A stretch of 21,355 nt of DNA from Desulfovibrio sp. (GTDB taxonomy: Bacteria; Desulfobacterota; Desulfovibrionia; Desulfovibrionales; Desulfovibrionaceae): assembly GCA_031282465.1 (NCBI GenBank), contig JAITDR010000096.1:1-21355 (forward strand), in the 5' to 3' direction. The notes below the pieces were generated by a model, which saw nothing but the letters and a program-made list of their open reading frames with translations, did no database searches and was not told the DNA's origin. Positions 7,159 to 14,250 of this stretch are shown piece by piece. Within the stretch, counting starts at the first letter, position 1. Each line of letters opens with the position of its first letter. The position numbers and the translations under genes are program-made.

Positions 7159-9012
7159 CTATTCACCGCCGTTTTCGGCATCGGCGTCGGTCTCGTCGGC
7201 GGGCGCGACCTCCTGTTGGAGGGACTGAGCGCGCTTGAGCAGTTGTTCAAGTTGAAGATCCGCGCCGAGCACGCCCACGATGCGGTCCTGTTCGTCGGTG
7301 ACCGCGCAGGACACGGTAATCACCAGTTTACTCGTAATCATGGACTGGTAGAGATCCATGATATGCAGGTCGCCGGTCTGCATGGGAATCCTGAACCATT
7401 CACGCTGGGAAAAATCGTAGCCCACGGGCAGGGCTTCGTAGCGTTCCTTGTAGTTGGGGTCGGTGATTGCCGCGCATTTCAGCGTGCCTTTGTCGTCCGT
7501 GAGATAGAGGTACTGGATGAACGGGTACTCGGCGGCAAAGGCGTAGAGGCGGGCCAGGGCGTCTTCGCCGAAGCCCGTCAGTTCTTTGTTGCGGGCCAGG
7601 CGTTGGATGAGGCGGGCGGCGAGGTCGCCTGCGGTCTGTTTGACGTGGTCGAATTCGGTGACGAAAAGTTCCGGCATATAGCGCTGGACGAGGGCCTCGA
7701 TTTCTTCGTGGGAAAAGCTGGTCGTGCGTCCGCCTTCGTACGCGGCCATGACGGCGTCGTATATCTGCCCCACGGCCGGGTGTTTTTTGGAGATCTGCCG
7801 GCCTTCGGGCAGGCGCAGGTTGGTATTGATCCAGTATGCCGCGCCGGCGCGGCCGGTTTTGTCCGTGAGGGTAATGGGGACGGGGCGGTTCAGCAGCCGG
7901 CGCGTATCGAAGATATTGTAGATTTCTTCGTTTTTGGTCAGGCCGTCGGCGTGGACACCGGCGCTTGTGGCGTTGAAGTCGCGGCCGACGAAAGGATAGT
8001 TGTGCGGAATCTGATACCGCAGTTCTTTTTCAAAAAATTCCGCTACTTCGCTCAAGATAGTGGTATCGGCCGCCGCATCGTCGCCGGTGAGCGAGATATA
8101 TTCGATGAGCAGGGCTTCCAGGGGGGTATTGCCGGTGCGTTCCCCGAAACCGAAGAGTGTGCCGTTCACCGCGCCGCAGCCGTACAGCCAGGCGGTGACG
8201 CCGTTGACCAGCACTTTGTGGAAATCGTTGTGGCCGTGCCATTCCAGATATTCGCCCGGCACGCCCGCCTCGTCGATGAAGGTCCGCACAATGCGTTGCA
8301 CGGAGCGGGGCAGGGCTGCGCCCGGCCAAGGCACGCCGTAGCCCATGGTGTCGCAGAGGCGGATTTTGACGGGCATGCCGCTCGCGTGGGAAAGTTCCAT
8401 GAGTTTTTGGGCCAGAGGCAGACAGAAGCCGTAAATATCCGCCCTGGTCACGTCTTCAAAGTGGCAGCGCGGGATTATGCCCCATTCCAGGGCTTGTTCG
8501 GCCAGATCCGTATACATGTCCATGGCCTGCCGGCGGGTTTTGTTCAGCTTCAGAAAAATATGGTAGTCGGAAACGCTGGTCAGCATGCCGGTTTCGGCAA
8601 ATTCCATGTCCCGTACCAGCTTGAGGTCTTGTTTGTCGGCGCGGATCCAGGCGGTGATCTGAGGGAAACGGTAGCCGCGCGAGCGACAGACTTCCACCGC
8701 CTTGCGGTCTTTGGCTGAGTAGATGAAAAATTCCGAGGCGCGGATCAGGCCGGTTTTGCCGCCCAGGCGGTGCAGGAAGTCGAACATGCGGGCAATCTGT
8801 CTGACCGTGTACGGAGTGCGGGCCTGCTGGCCGTCACGGAAGGTGGTGTCGGTGATGTGCATCCTGTCGCCGGGGTTCGGCGTCAGCAACACCTTGTCGA
8901 AGGAGGTACGGCAGACGCTGGTGTACGGGAACAGTTCGCGGTAGAGTTGGGGTTTCTCCCTGTCCTGCAGGGTGAAGACGCGGTTGCCGCCCGTCTGGTG
9001 AATGATGCCCAT
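7159..9012 (-). CDS. Re-citrate synthase-like HMGL-family enzyme with C-terminal Cache-like domain
   Basis: Condenses acetyl-CoA with an oxo-acid; the context indicates oxaloacetate to citrate, as in anaerobes that use Re-citrate synthase. It is 617 aa. After an N-terminal stretch of about 50 residues, the HMG-CoA-lyase-like TIM barrel starts at D55-T-T-F-R-D60-G-Q-Q-A-R. Metal ligands H259-G-H261 lie in W-H-G-H-N-D-F, G-F-G-E-R-T-G-N-T-P is at 288-297 and H354-A-D-G is the catalytic His region. Residues about 485-595 look like a Cache/PDC ligand-binding fold: Y-L-Y-L-T-D-D-K-G, G-Y-D-F-S-Q-R-E-W-F, I-T-V-S-C-A-V-T-D and V-G-V-L-G-A-D. No signal peptide or membrane segment is visible, so this domain would be cytoplasmic. 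GAGAGG precedes the ATG. Homocitrate or isopropylmalate synthase is possible but less likely beside icd and aconitase. Confidence 0.85.
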   Translation of the reverse strand: MGIIHQTGGNRVFTLQDREKPQLYRELFPYTSVCRTSFDKVLLTPNPGDRMHITDTTFRDGQQARTPYTVRQIARMFDFLHRLGGKTGLIRASEFFIYSAKDRKAVEVCRSRGYRFPQITAWIRADKQDLKLVRDMEFAETGMLTSVSDYHIFLKLNKTRRQAMDMYTDLAEQALEWGIIPRCHFEDVTRADIYGFCLPLAQKLMELSHASGMPVKIRLCDTMGYGVPWPGAALPRSVQRIVRTFIDEAGVPGEYLEWHGHNDFHKVLVNGVTAWLYGCGAVNGTLFGFGERTGNTPLEALLIEYISLTGDDAAADTTILSEVAEFFEKELRYQIPHNYPFVGRDFNATSAGVHADGLTKNEEIYNIFDTRRLLNRPVPITLTDKTGRAGAAYWINTNLRLPEGRQISKKHPAVGQIYDAVMAAYEGGRTTSFSHEEIEALVQRYMPELFVTEFDHVKQTAGDLAARLIQRLARNKELTGFGEDALARLYAFAAEYPFIQYLYLTDDKGTLKCAAITDPNYKERYEALPVGYDFSQREWFRIPMQTGDLHIMDLYQSMITSKLVITVSCAVTDEQDRIVGVLGADLQLEQLLKRAQSLQQEVAPADETDADAENGGE

Positions 9013-9326
9013 GAAGCCTCTCTGTGCGGTATAGTCCGGCGCGCGTGTTGTCGGGATATCCGGCAGCGAAAAAATACCCGTGCATCCTTTCGGTGCGTTG
9101 TGCCGTCGCGCGGCGGTAGAATGTGTGTTTTGAGAAATAATAGCATCATGCGCCGGCCGGGTCCAGCCCGGCGCGAATGCCCGGCGCGGAGGGCGCTTAA
9201 CGATGCGCTCCTTTCGGATTTCTTGCGGGTAGGAAGAAAAAAACGTAGTTGACTTTCATCCGTTCGTAAGGGTCCCCCACATGGTATTTTCGCAAACAGG
9301 CTCCCGTGTATTGAGGAGAGCACCGC
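9013..9326. promoter_or_regulatory. Divergent intergenic region between the citrate operon and aspA
   Basis: A 314-nt non-coding stretch that must hold both the leftward promoter of the citrate synthase-icd-aconitase block and the rightward aspA promoter. A TTGACT at 9249-9254 could be a rightward -35, but no good -10 lies 16-18 nt downstream. On the other strand TATACC has only a poor -35. GAGGAGAG at 9312-9319 is the aspA ribosome binding site. I see no clear operator palindrome. Confidence 0.5.
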
Positions 9327-10718
9327 ATGCGTACTGAAGAAGACGTTCTCGGCGGGATGGAACTGCCCGACAACGCCCTGTACGGGCTGCAAAGCGCCAG
9401 GGCGCGGGAGAACTTCGCCCTCGGCGGCAGACGGACAGATATGGGACTTATCCGCGCCGTGGTAAAGGTCAAAAAGGCGGTCGCGCTCGCCTGCATCCAT
9501 ACGGGAACAGGCCGGCCCGGCGTGTACGAGGCCGTGGCCGCCGCCTGTGACAAGGTACTCGCCGGCGAAGCCGACGACATGTTCATCATCGACGCCCTGC
9601 AGGGCGGCGCGGGCACTTCCTCGCACATGAACGTCAACGAGGTGCTTGCGAACACGGCCCTGCTGCTCCTGGGCCGGCGTCCGGGCGAATACGACGTCGT
9701 GCACCCGCTGGACGACGTGAACCGGGGGCAGTCCACCAATGACGTCTACCCCACGGCGTTGCGTATAGCGGCCATAGAGCGCCTGCGCGACCTGAGCGCG
9801 GAGTGCGCCTCCCTGCAGCAGGCGCTGCAGGAAAAAGAAAACGCCTTCGACGACATCGCCAAATTGGGCCGGACCGAACTTATGGATGCCGTCCCGGTAA
9901 CTCTGGGCGGAGAGTTCGGCGCCTATGCCCAAGCTCTGGCCCGCGACCGCTGGCGTCTGTACAAAATTGAGGAACGGCTGCGTCAGGTCAACCTAGGCGG
10001 CACGGCCGTGGGGTTGAGCGACAATTCGGACCGCGCCGTGCGCTTCCGTACTCTCGAAGAATTGCGCCGCATCACCGACATCGGCCTGGCTCTTGCCGAA
10101 TACCCTATGGACATCACGCAGAACAACGACGTGTTCGTGGAAGTTTCCGGCCTGTTGAAAGCCCTGGCCGTCAACCTCATGAAAACGGCAGGCGATTTGC
10201 GCCTCATGAATTCCGGTCCGCACGGCGGTCTGGGGGAAATACGCCTCGCCGCATTGCAGGCGGGCAGCACTATTATGCCCGGCAAGGTCAATCCGGTCAT
10301 CCCGGAAATGGTCATGCAGGTCGCCATGCGTATTATGGCCGGCGATCAGGCGATATGTACGGCGGCAGCGCACGGGGAGTTCGAATTGAACGCCTTCCTG
10401 CCCCTGATTGCCGATACGCTGTTGGAGAACCTCTCTCTGGCCGTCCGCGCCGTCACTCTGTTCCGGGAGAAATGCGTGCTGCTTTTGGAACCGGACCGGG
10501 AACGCTGCCGCGAACTGCTGGAAAAATCCCACGCTTTCGCGGCTTCCTTTACGCCGCTCCTCGGCTACGACGCTGTAAGCAGGATTGTTAAACAACACGG
10601 CGGCAACGCACGCGCGGCCGCGGAAGAACTGGCACGCGCGGCCGCGGCCGCAAAGGGCGCAGGTTCGCGCCCGCCCGGTGCGGATGCGGGCGAAGCCTCG
10701 AACAATAACCGAGCGTAA
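9327..10718 (+). CDS. aspA: Aspartate ammonia-lyase (aspartase)
   Basis: Interconverts L-aspartate and fumarate plus ammonia, in the cytoplasm, usually as a homotetramer. It is 463 aa with a GAGGAGAG ribosome binding site. The aspartase/fumarase signature G-S314-T-I-M-P-G-K-V-N-P is at 313-323, with S314 at the catalytic serine position. Other family motifs are G-A-G-T-S-S-H-M-N-V-N-E at 94-105, Q-S-T-N-D at 135-139 and G-R-T-E-L-M-D-A-V-P at 181-190. I call aspartase over fumarase because of the N-terminal R-x-E-E-D-x-L-G, the L-Q-A-G before the signature and V-I-P-E after it. The last 35 or so residues are an Ala/Gly/Pro-rich tail where E. coli AspA has an ordered domain. Divergent from the citrate operon. 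Fumarate made here could feed fumarate reduction or the C4 pool. Confidence 0.9.
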   Translation: MRTEEDVLGGMELPDNALYGLQSARARENFALGGRRTDMGLIRAVVKVKKAVALACIHTGTGRPGVYEAVAAACDKVLAGEADDMFIIDALQGGAGTSSHMNVNEVLANTALLLLGRRPGEYDVVHPLDDVNRGQSTNDVYPTALRIAAIERLRDLSAECASLQQALQEKENAFDDIAKLGRTELMDAVPVTLGGEFGAYAQALARDRWRLYKIEERLRQVNLGGTAVGLSDNSDRAVRFRTLEELRRITDIGLALAEYPMDITQNNDVFVEVSGLLKALAVNLMKTAGDLRLMNSGPHGGLGEIRLAALQAGSTIMPGKVNPVIPEMVMQVAMRIMAGDQAICTAAAHGEFELNAFLPLIADTLLENLSLAVRAVTLFREKCVLLLEPDRERCRELLEKSHAFAASFTPLLGYDAVSRIVKQHGGNARAAAEELARAAAAAKGAGSRPPGADAGEASNNNRA

Positions 10719-10969
10719 TGACCGACACATTGGTTTTTTCGTGCATACGAACACCTCTTTCGGCAGATTTCCTGATAAAATTCTAAAACGCGGAAGCATC
10801 TTTCGTCAATTATGTCGCCTCCTGCCCCGATACCCTTGCACGGCAACAGGGATATCGGCAATCCGGCAAAGCGGATATTGAAATAGGCGTGAATTGGGCA
10901 AAAAAGGTAGGACGTCATGTTGTATCACATCAATATATTACGCTGTATAACCTTGTTCTCCCCGTCATG
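10719..10969. other. Intergenic region downstream of aspA
   Basis: No gene is supported here. A T6 run lies at 10735-10740 shortly after the aspA stop, but the sequence before it folds only into very short stems, so I do not call a terminator. The notable content is the pair of hairpins at 10827-10880, listed separately. Base composition falls from the GC-rich aspA toward more AT-rich sequence on the way to the toxin-antitoxin genes. Confidence 0.5.
10827..10880. repeat. Two adjacent imperfect inverted repeats (hairpins)
   Basis: The first hairpin (10827-10858) pairs CCGATA, CCC and TTGC with GCAA, GGG and TATCGG around a 3-nt ACG apex: 13 pairs with two small one-sided bulges. The second follows directly (10859-10880): CAAT and CCG pair with CGG and ATTG around a 6-nt loop, with a 2-nt bulge. 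No T-tract follows either, so neither looks like a plain terminator. It could be a REP-like element, a processing site or part of a small RNA. There is no sign of copies elsewhere in the window. Confidence 0.45.
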
Positions 10970-10998
10970 TTGACGCAAATCTTCGGATGTAGTACTTT
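10970..10998 (+). promoter_or_regulatory. Putative sigma-70-type promoter of the toxin-antitoxin operon
   Basis: TTGACG at 10970-10975 is a 5/6 match to the -35 consensus. A 17-nt spacer leads to TACTTT at 10993-10998, a poor -10 match. The site lies about 50 nt upstream of the antitoxin start, and its -10 overlaps the palindrome at 10994-11008. Pattern-based only. Confidence 0.35.
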
Positions 10999-11008
10999 TT
11001 CAAAAAGT
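10994..11008. promoter_or_regulatory. Palindromic putative VapB operator
   Basis: A perfect 7-1-7 palindrome, ACTTTTT-C-AAAAAGT, overlapping the putative -10 of the vapBC promoter. AbrB-fold antitoxins and their toxin complexes commonly repress their own operon by binding such palindromes. Binding here is inferred only from position and symmetry. Confidence 0.4.
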
Positions 11009-11045
11009 CGGAATAAATTACCAATGGGAGAAAAAGTGATTTCGT

Positions 11046-11285
11046 ATGAACGACATCATGACCGTATCGGCCAAAGGGCAAATCACAATTCCTGTCGACG
11101 TCCGCGTAAAATTCGAAATCAAGCCCGGCGACAAACTCATTGGAGAAGTTTCTGAAAATGGATTTGTCTTGAAAAAGCCTCTCGATTTTTTTTCTCTGAA
11201 AGGCAGGCTTTCAGGATCGTGCCCAGATAATGAGGAAGACTTGCTGACGCCGGAAGTAGGCAGACAAATTATGGAGCGCACCTGA
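11046..11285 (+). CDS. vapB: AbrB/SpoVT-type (VapB-like) antitoxin
   Basis: DNA-binding antitoxin expected to neutralise the PIN toxin encoded directly after it and to repress the operon. It is 79 aa. The N-terminal swapped-hairpin domain (residues 4-45) shows the AbrB pattern T-V-S-A-K-G-Q-I-T-I-P, V-R-x-K-F-x-I-K-P-G-D and G-F-V-L-K-K-P. The C-terminal third is acidic (P-D-N-E-E-D) and probably wraps the toxin. A GGGAG lies about 15 nt before the ATG, farther than usual, so initiation may be weak. The stop TGA abuts the ATG of vapC. Lower GC than the flanking metabolic genes suggests acquisition as a mobile cassette. Confidence 0.85.
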   Translation: MNDIMTVSAKGQITIPVDVRVKFEIKPGDKLIGEVSENGFVLKKPLDFFSLKGRLSGSCPDNEEDLLTPEVGRQIMERT

Positions 11286-11717
11286 ATGAAACGCTTTTTC
11301 GTTGACAGCAATATCTTTCTGCGTTTCTTTGCCCATGACGACGTGCAGCAGGCAGATACTGCCGAGAAGTTGCTTATGTCAGCAAAGCAGGGCGAAATAG
11401 AATTGTTTTGCGGCCCTCCTGTTTTCTTTGAAGTCGCATGGGTCCTGCACTCTACCTTTCGTTTACCTCATGCCGAAATCTTGGATATCTTGGAATCTAT
11501 GTTGAGTATTCCTAACTTTACCGTCTTCGACGCTTATATCATTACGAAGGCGATTGCCTTGGCTCGCAAAAAATCTTTAGCTTTTGCCGATGGATACATT
11601 GCAGCAACGGCTCTTGAGAAAGGCATCGGCGTAGCGACATTCAACTGCGCGCATTTCAGAAAAGCCGGGGTACAGATATATCAAGTTAGTACGCATGATC
11701 ATCTGCATTCAGTTTAA
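11286..11717 (+). CDS. vapC: VapC-type PIN-domain ribonuclease toxin
   Basis: Mg2+-dependent RNase toxin; VapC family members cut tRNA or rRNA to arrest growth. It is 143 aa. PIN motifs are D7 in F-V-D7-S-N-I-F, E49 in F-F-E49-V-A-W, and D102 in F-A-D102-G-Y-I-A-A. The fourth usual acidic position is N120, in A-T-F-N-C-A-H-F, so the catalytic quartet is D-E-D-N. Translation should be coupled: the antitoxin stop and this ATG are adjacent (TGAATG), with GGAGCG just before. It has no gene partner other than the upstream antitoxin. Confidence 0.88.
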   Translation: MKRFFVDSNIFLRFFAHDDVQQADTAEKLLMSAKQGEIELFCGPPVFFEVAWVLHSTFRLPHAEILDILESMLSIPNFTVFDAYIITKAIALARKKSLAFADGYIAATALEKGIGVATFNCAHFRKAGVQIYQVSTHDHLHSV

Positions 11718-11733
11718 CAAGAAACATATACTC

Positions 11734-11769
11734 AAAAAGCTGATGGTATCTTTGATACGAAAGTCAGCT
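11734..11769 (-). terminator. Leftward intrinsic terminator after the ATPase remnant
   Basis: An interrupted hairpin with outer arms AGCTGA and TCAGCT (6 bp) and inner arms GTATC and GATAC (5 bp) around a 3-nt loop. On the minus strand it is followed at once by TTTTT. It lies 29 nt beyond the stop of the DUF4143 remnant and 17 nt from the convergent vapC stop, so it probably ends leftward transcription from the glycan cluster. Confidence 0.5.
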
Positions 11770-11797
11770 GCACTGATTCCTGCCCCAGATATTCTAC

Positions 11798-12376
11798 TCA
11801 CATCCACCCCGCCGGCACACTCCACGCCTTCTCTGTCAGCGGCAGCGCCTGCCCGGCCAGACAAACCACCGCGCCCATCCCCACAGGCAGGCCCAGTTTT
11901 TCCAGCACGCTGAAATGCCGTACCGCGCTCTTATCCGGCGATGCGGTTTTTTTGAACTCCAGGGGGTACAGCGTGCCGTCCTGCGTGATCAGTAGGTCGA
12001 TTTCTTTACCATCTGTGTCCCGGTAATAGTAAAACGGCGCGCGCAGGCCGTTGTGCTGCCAGCTTTTCAGTAGTTCGCCCAGAATCCGGGTTTCCAGAAC
12101 GGCACCGGACATAGCCCCGGCTTCCAGCGTTTCCGGGCTGGACCATTCGGTGAGGTAGGCGGCCAGACCGGTATCCAGCAAATAGAGTTTAGGGCTTTTC
12201 ACCAGACGCTTGGTGACGTTGTTGTAATACGGCTCAAGCAGGTAAACGATCCCGGAGGATTGAAGGATAGAAAGCCACTTTTTGGCCGTGTTCGGCACGA
12301 TATCCGCATCCCGCGCCATTTCCGCAGAGATGATTCGTGATTTACGGGATAGATTGAACGCCTTTCCGCCCCTAGC
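11798..12376 (-). pseudogene. 5'-truncated AAA-ATPase/DUF4143 protein remnant
   Basis: Encodes about 192 codons that match the C-terminal half of the AAA_14-DUF4143 ATPase family: winged-helix region (S-A-E-M-A-R-D-A-D-I-V-P-N-T-A-K-K-W), then L-Y-L-L-D-T-G-L-A-A-Y-L, and the nuclease-like stretch Y-Y-R-D-T-D-G-K-E-I-D-L-L, Y-P-L-E-F-K-K-T. The intact family is about 380-420 aa with an N-terminal P-loop ATPase domain; here that half is absent. The homology extends upstream of the first ATG (12319, no ribosome binding site) to about residue 8 of the frame, then meets the TGA that ends the ABC transporter gene in the same reading frame. It looks like a deletion or insertion scar and is probably not made as a functional protein. 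Confidence 0.75.
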
Positions 12377-14239
12377 TCAGGCGGGAGAATCATCACTTCC
12401 CGTTGCCGGCACGCTCCGGCTCAATACGTCCGAGGCGCTTGTCTGCTCAAGAAATTCCTTGTACTTCGGCAAAACATCGTACGGCGGGCCGGTCATCCGG
12501 ATTGCTCCCGCGTCAATCCAGACCAAACTGTCGCAACGATCCACCGTGCTCAACCGGTGGGCGATGGTAATGGTGGTGATCCCTCGAGGCAGGGCGAAAA
12601 TCGTGTTCATGACGGCCGTTTCCACACCCGAATCCAGGGCGCTGGTCGCTTCGTCAAGAATGAGTACGGAAGGGTCCGCGTACAGGGCACGGGCTATGGA
12701 CAGGCGCTGCGCCTCTCCGCCGGAAAGCCCGGCCCCGTCCTGCCCCAAAGAGAACTCTATGCCGCGCTGCAGGGCGACATCAAACGCCGCCATGCGGCAG
12801 GCCCGCAGCACCTTCTCCTCATCCCAGGGTTTGCCCCATCGGCTGAAAGCCACGTTTTCCGCGATGGTCCCGCCCATGATATAGGGATTTTGCGGTACAT
12901 AGCCCACCTGTCGCCGGTAGGCCGCAAGCTCGGAGGGATTCAAGACCCTGCCGTCGACAAGCATCTCCCCCTGCGTCGGTTCCGTAAGACCGCTGAGGAC
13001 GGCGGCAAGAGTGCTCTTCCCCGCGCCGGACCGCCCGATAATGCCCACCCGGCTTCCGCACGGAATGGTAAACGTCAGATCACGCAGGCAAGGTTCTTCG
13101 ACCTTGGGGTATGCGAAAGACATGTTGCGGAAGCTGATGCTTTCACAAAAGCTGAAATCAGGATCCGGGTCCGCTAATTCCGGCACGGGATTCTCCAAGG
13201 CTTCTTCAACGCGGGAAAGGCATTCCAAGGCCTGCCGGCGCGAACCGCGCACTGCTACCAGCGCGCTGAGGGAACGGTTGAGCAGCGGGAGAATACGCCA
13301 CGCAATCAACATGATCATGGTCAAAACGGCGGTAATGCGGGCGGCCGAGGCATCCTGCACCGCCAACATAATCCAGAGTACGGCCAGGATAACTACAAAA
13401 CCTGAGGTTTCCAATATCCAGGTGGGAATGGGCGGAGCAAGAGTCAGAAAGGCCCTGTCCGGAACGCCGGCCTTACAGGCTTGCCGAAAGCGCTCAAAAA
13501 ATACTTCCTGTTGTCGATAGATGAGGGTTTCGCGGATTCCCCGCATGGCGTTCAGCGTGACCTTGGTTTCTGCCTTGCTCCATTCGGCGACGTCTTTGCC
13601 TGCCTGATCAATGGAGCTTCTCAGCGCCCTGTATACGCAGGCCGCGATGCCGCCCATGATCAGCATAACCAGCAGAATGATTCCGGGTGTGAAGCAGACA
13701 AGTGTAACGGTCAGGGCCAGAGTGACGGCGGCATAGGTGTACACGGCCATAAGCTGGGTTACCATTTTTGCCAGTTGCGTCCGCCAGGAAAGGCCTTGGA
13801 ACATGGTGCCGCTGTCTCCCGCCAGATGCTGCACATAGGGGCTGTACAGGAAACGGCGAAACAGCGTTTCCCCGGCAAACAGGGCGATGCGTTCGCCCAG
13901 CTTGGAAGTCATGAGGTTTACCAAAGCGGTAACCCCGTTTTTGGCTGCCGTCGCGCAGGTGGTCCCGGCCGCTGCAAGCAGGGAAAAAAGACGCGGGTCT
14001 TCATGCAAGACCGTCAGTTGGGGAAACATCCGGAAAGCCGCTTCCACCGGTTTCAGGGCAAACAGCCTTTCGGGCGCGGCGATGCTTATAGCAAGAAAAG
14101 AAATAGCCAGGATGCCGCAGATTTCCAGCACAGCCTGCAACACGATGCAGGCAAAGACACGCAACGCGGCGCGCTGGAGGGGCTTGGGGAGGATTATGTA
14201 TACGCGCAGGAAGTCTGCAAGAAATTTTTCATGTATCAT
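12377..14239 (-). CDS. ABC exporter, PglK/MsbA-type flippase (fused membrane and ATPase domains)
   Basis: Half-transporter of 620 aa that should work as a homodimer in the inner membrane. Hydrophobic segments in the first 330 residues (around 24-50, 84-105, 165-200, 275-295, 303-325) fit a six-helix type IV exporter core. The ATPase domain has Walker A G-R-S-G-A-G-K-S-T at 402-410, Q-loop Q450, signature L-S-G-G-E at 505-509, Walker B V-L-I-L-D-E at 525-530 and switch H561. It is the last gene of the glycan cluster, 11 nt after the aldo/keto reductase, so the likely cargo is a lipid-linked glycan, as with Campylobacter PglK. Drug or lipid export cannot be excluded. The C-terminal tail is followed in frame by the ATPase remnant after a single TGA. 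Confidence 0.88.
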   Translation of the reverse strand: MIHEKFLADFLRVYIILPKPLQRAALRVFACIVLQAVLEICGILAISFLAISIAAPERLFALKPVEAAFRMFPQLTVLHEDPRLFSLLAAAGTTCATAAKNGVTALVNLMTSKLGERIALFAGETLFRRFLYSPYVQHLAGDSGTMFQGLSWRTQLAKMVTQLMAVYTYAAVTLALTVTLVCFTPGIILLVMLIMGGIAACVYRALRSSIDQAGKDVAEWSKAETKVTLNAMRGIRETLIYRQQEVFFERFRQACKAGVPDRAFLTLAPPIPTWILETSGFVVILAVLWIMLAVQDASAARITAVLTMIMLIAWRILPLLNRSLSALVAVRGSRRQALECLSRVEEALENPVPELADPDPDFSFCESISFRNMSFAYPKVEEPCLRDLTFTIPCGSRVGIIGRSGAGKSTLAAVLSGLTEPTQGEMLVDGRVLNPSELAAYRRQVGYVPQNPYIMGGTIAENVAFSRWGKPWDEEKVLRACRMAAFDVALQRGIEFSLGQDGAGLSGGEAQRLSIARALYADPSVLILDEATSALDSGVETAVMNTIFALPRGITTITIAHRLSTVDRCDSLVWIDAGAIRMTGPPYDVLPKYKEFLEQTSASDVLSRSVPATGSDDSPA

Positions 14240-14250
14240 GCAGGCGCGCC

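Noticed and set aside
6574..8718. 714-codon plus-strand open frame opposite icd and the citrate-synthase-like gene
   Set aside because: Same reason: antisense mirror of strongly coding GC-rich genes.
8883..9932. Minus-strand frame spanning the divergent promoter region
   Set aside because: It overlaps the start of aspA and the citrate-synthase-like gene, with no family motifs or ribosome binding site.
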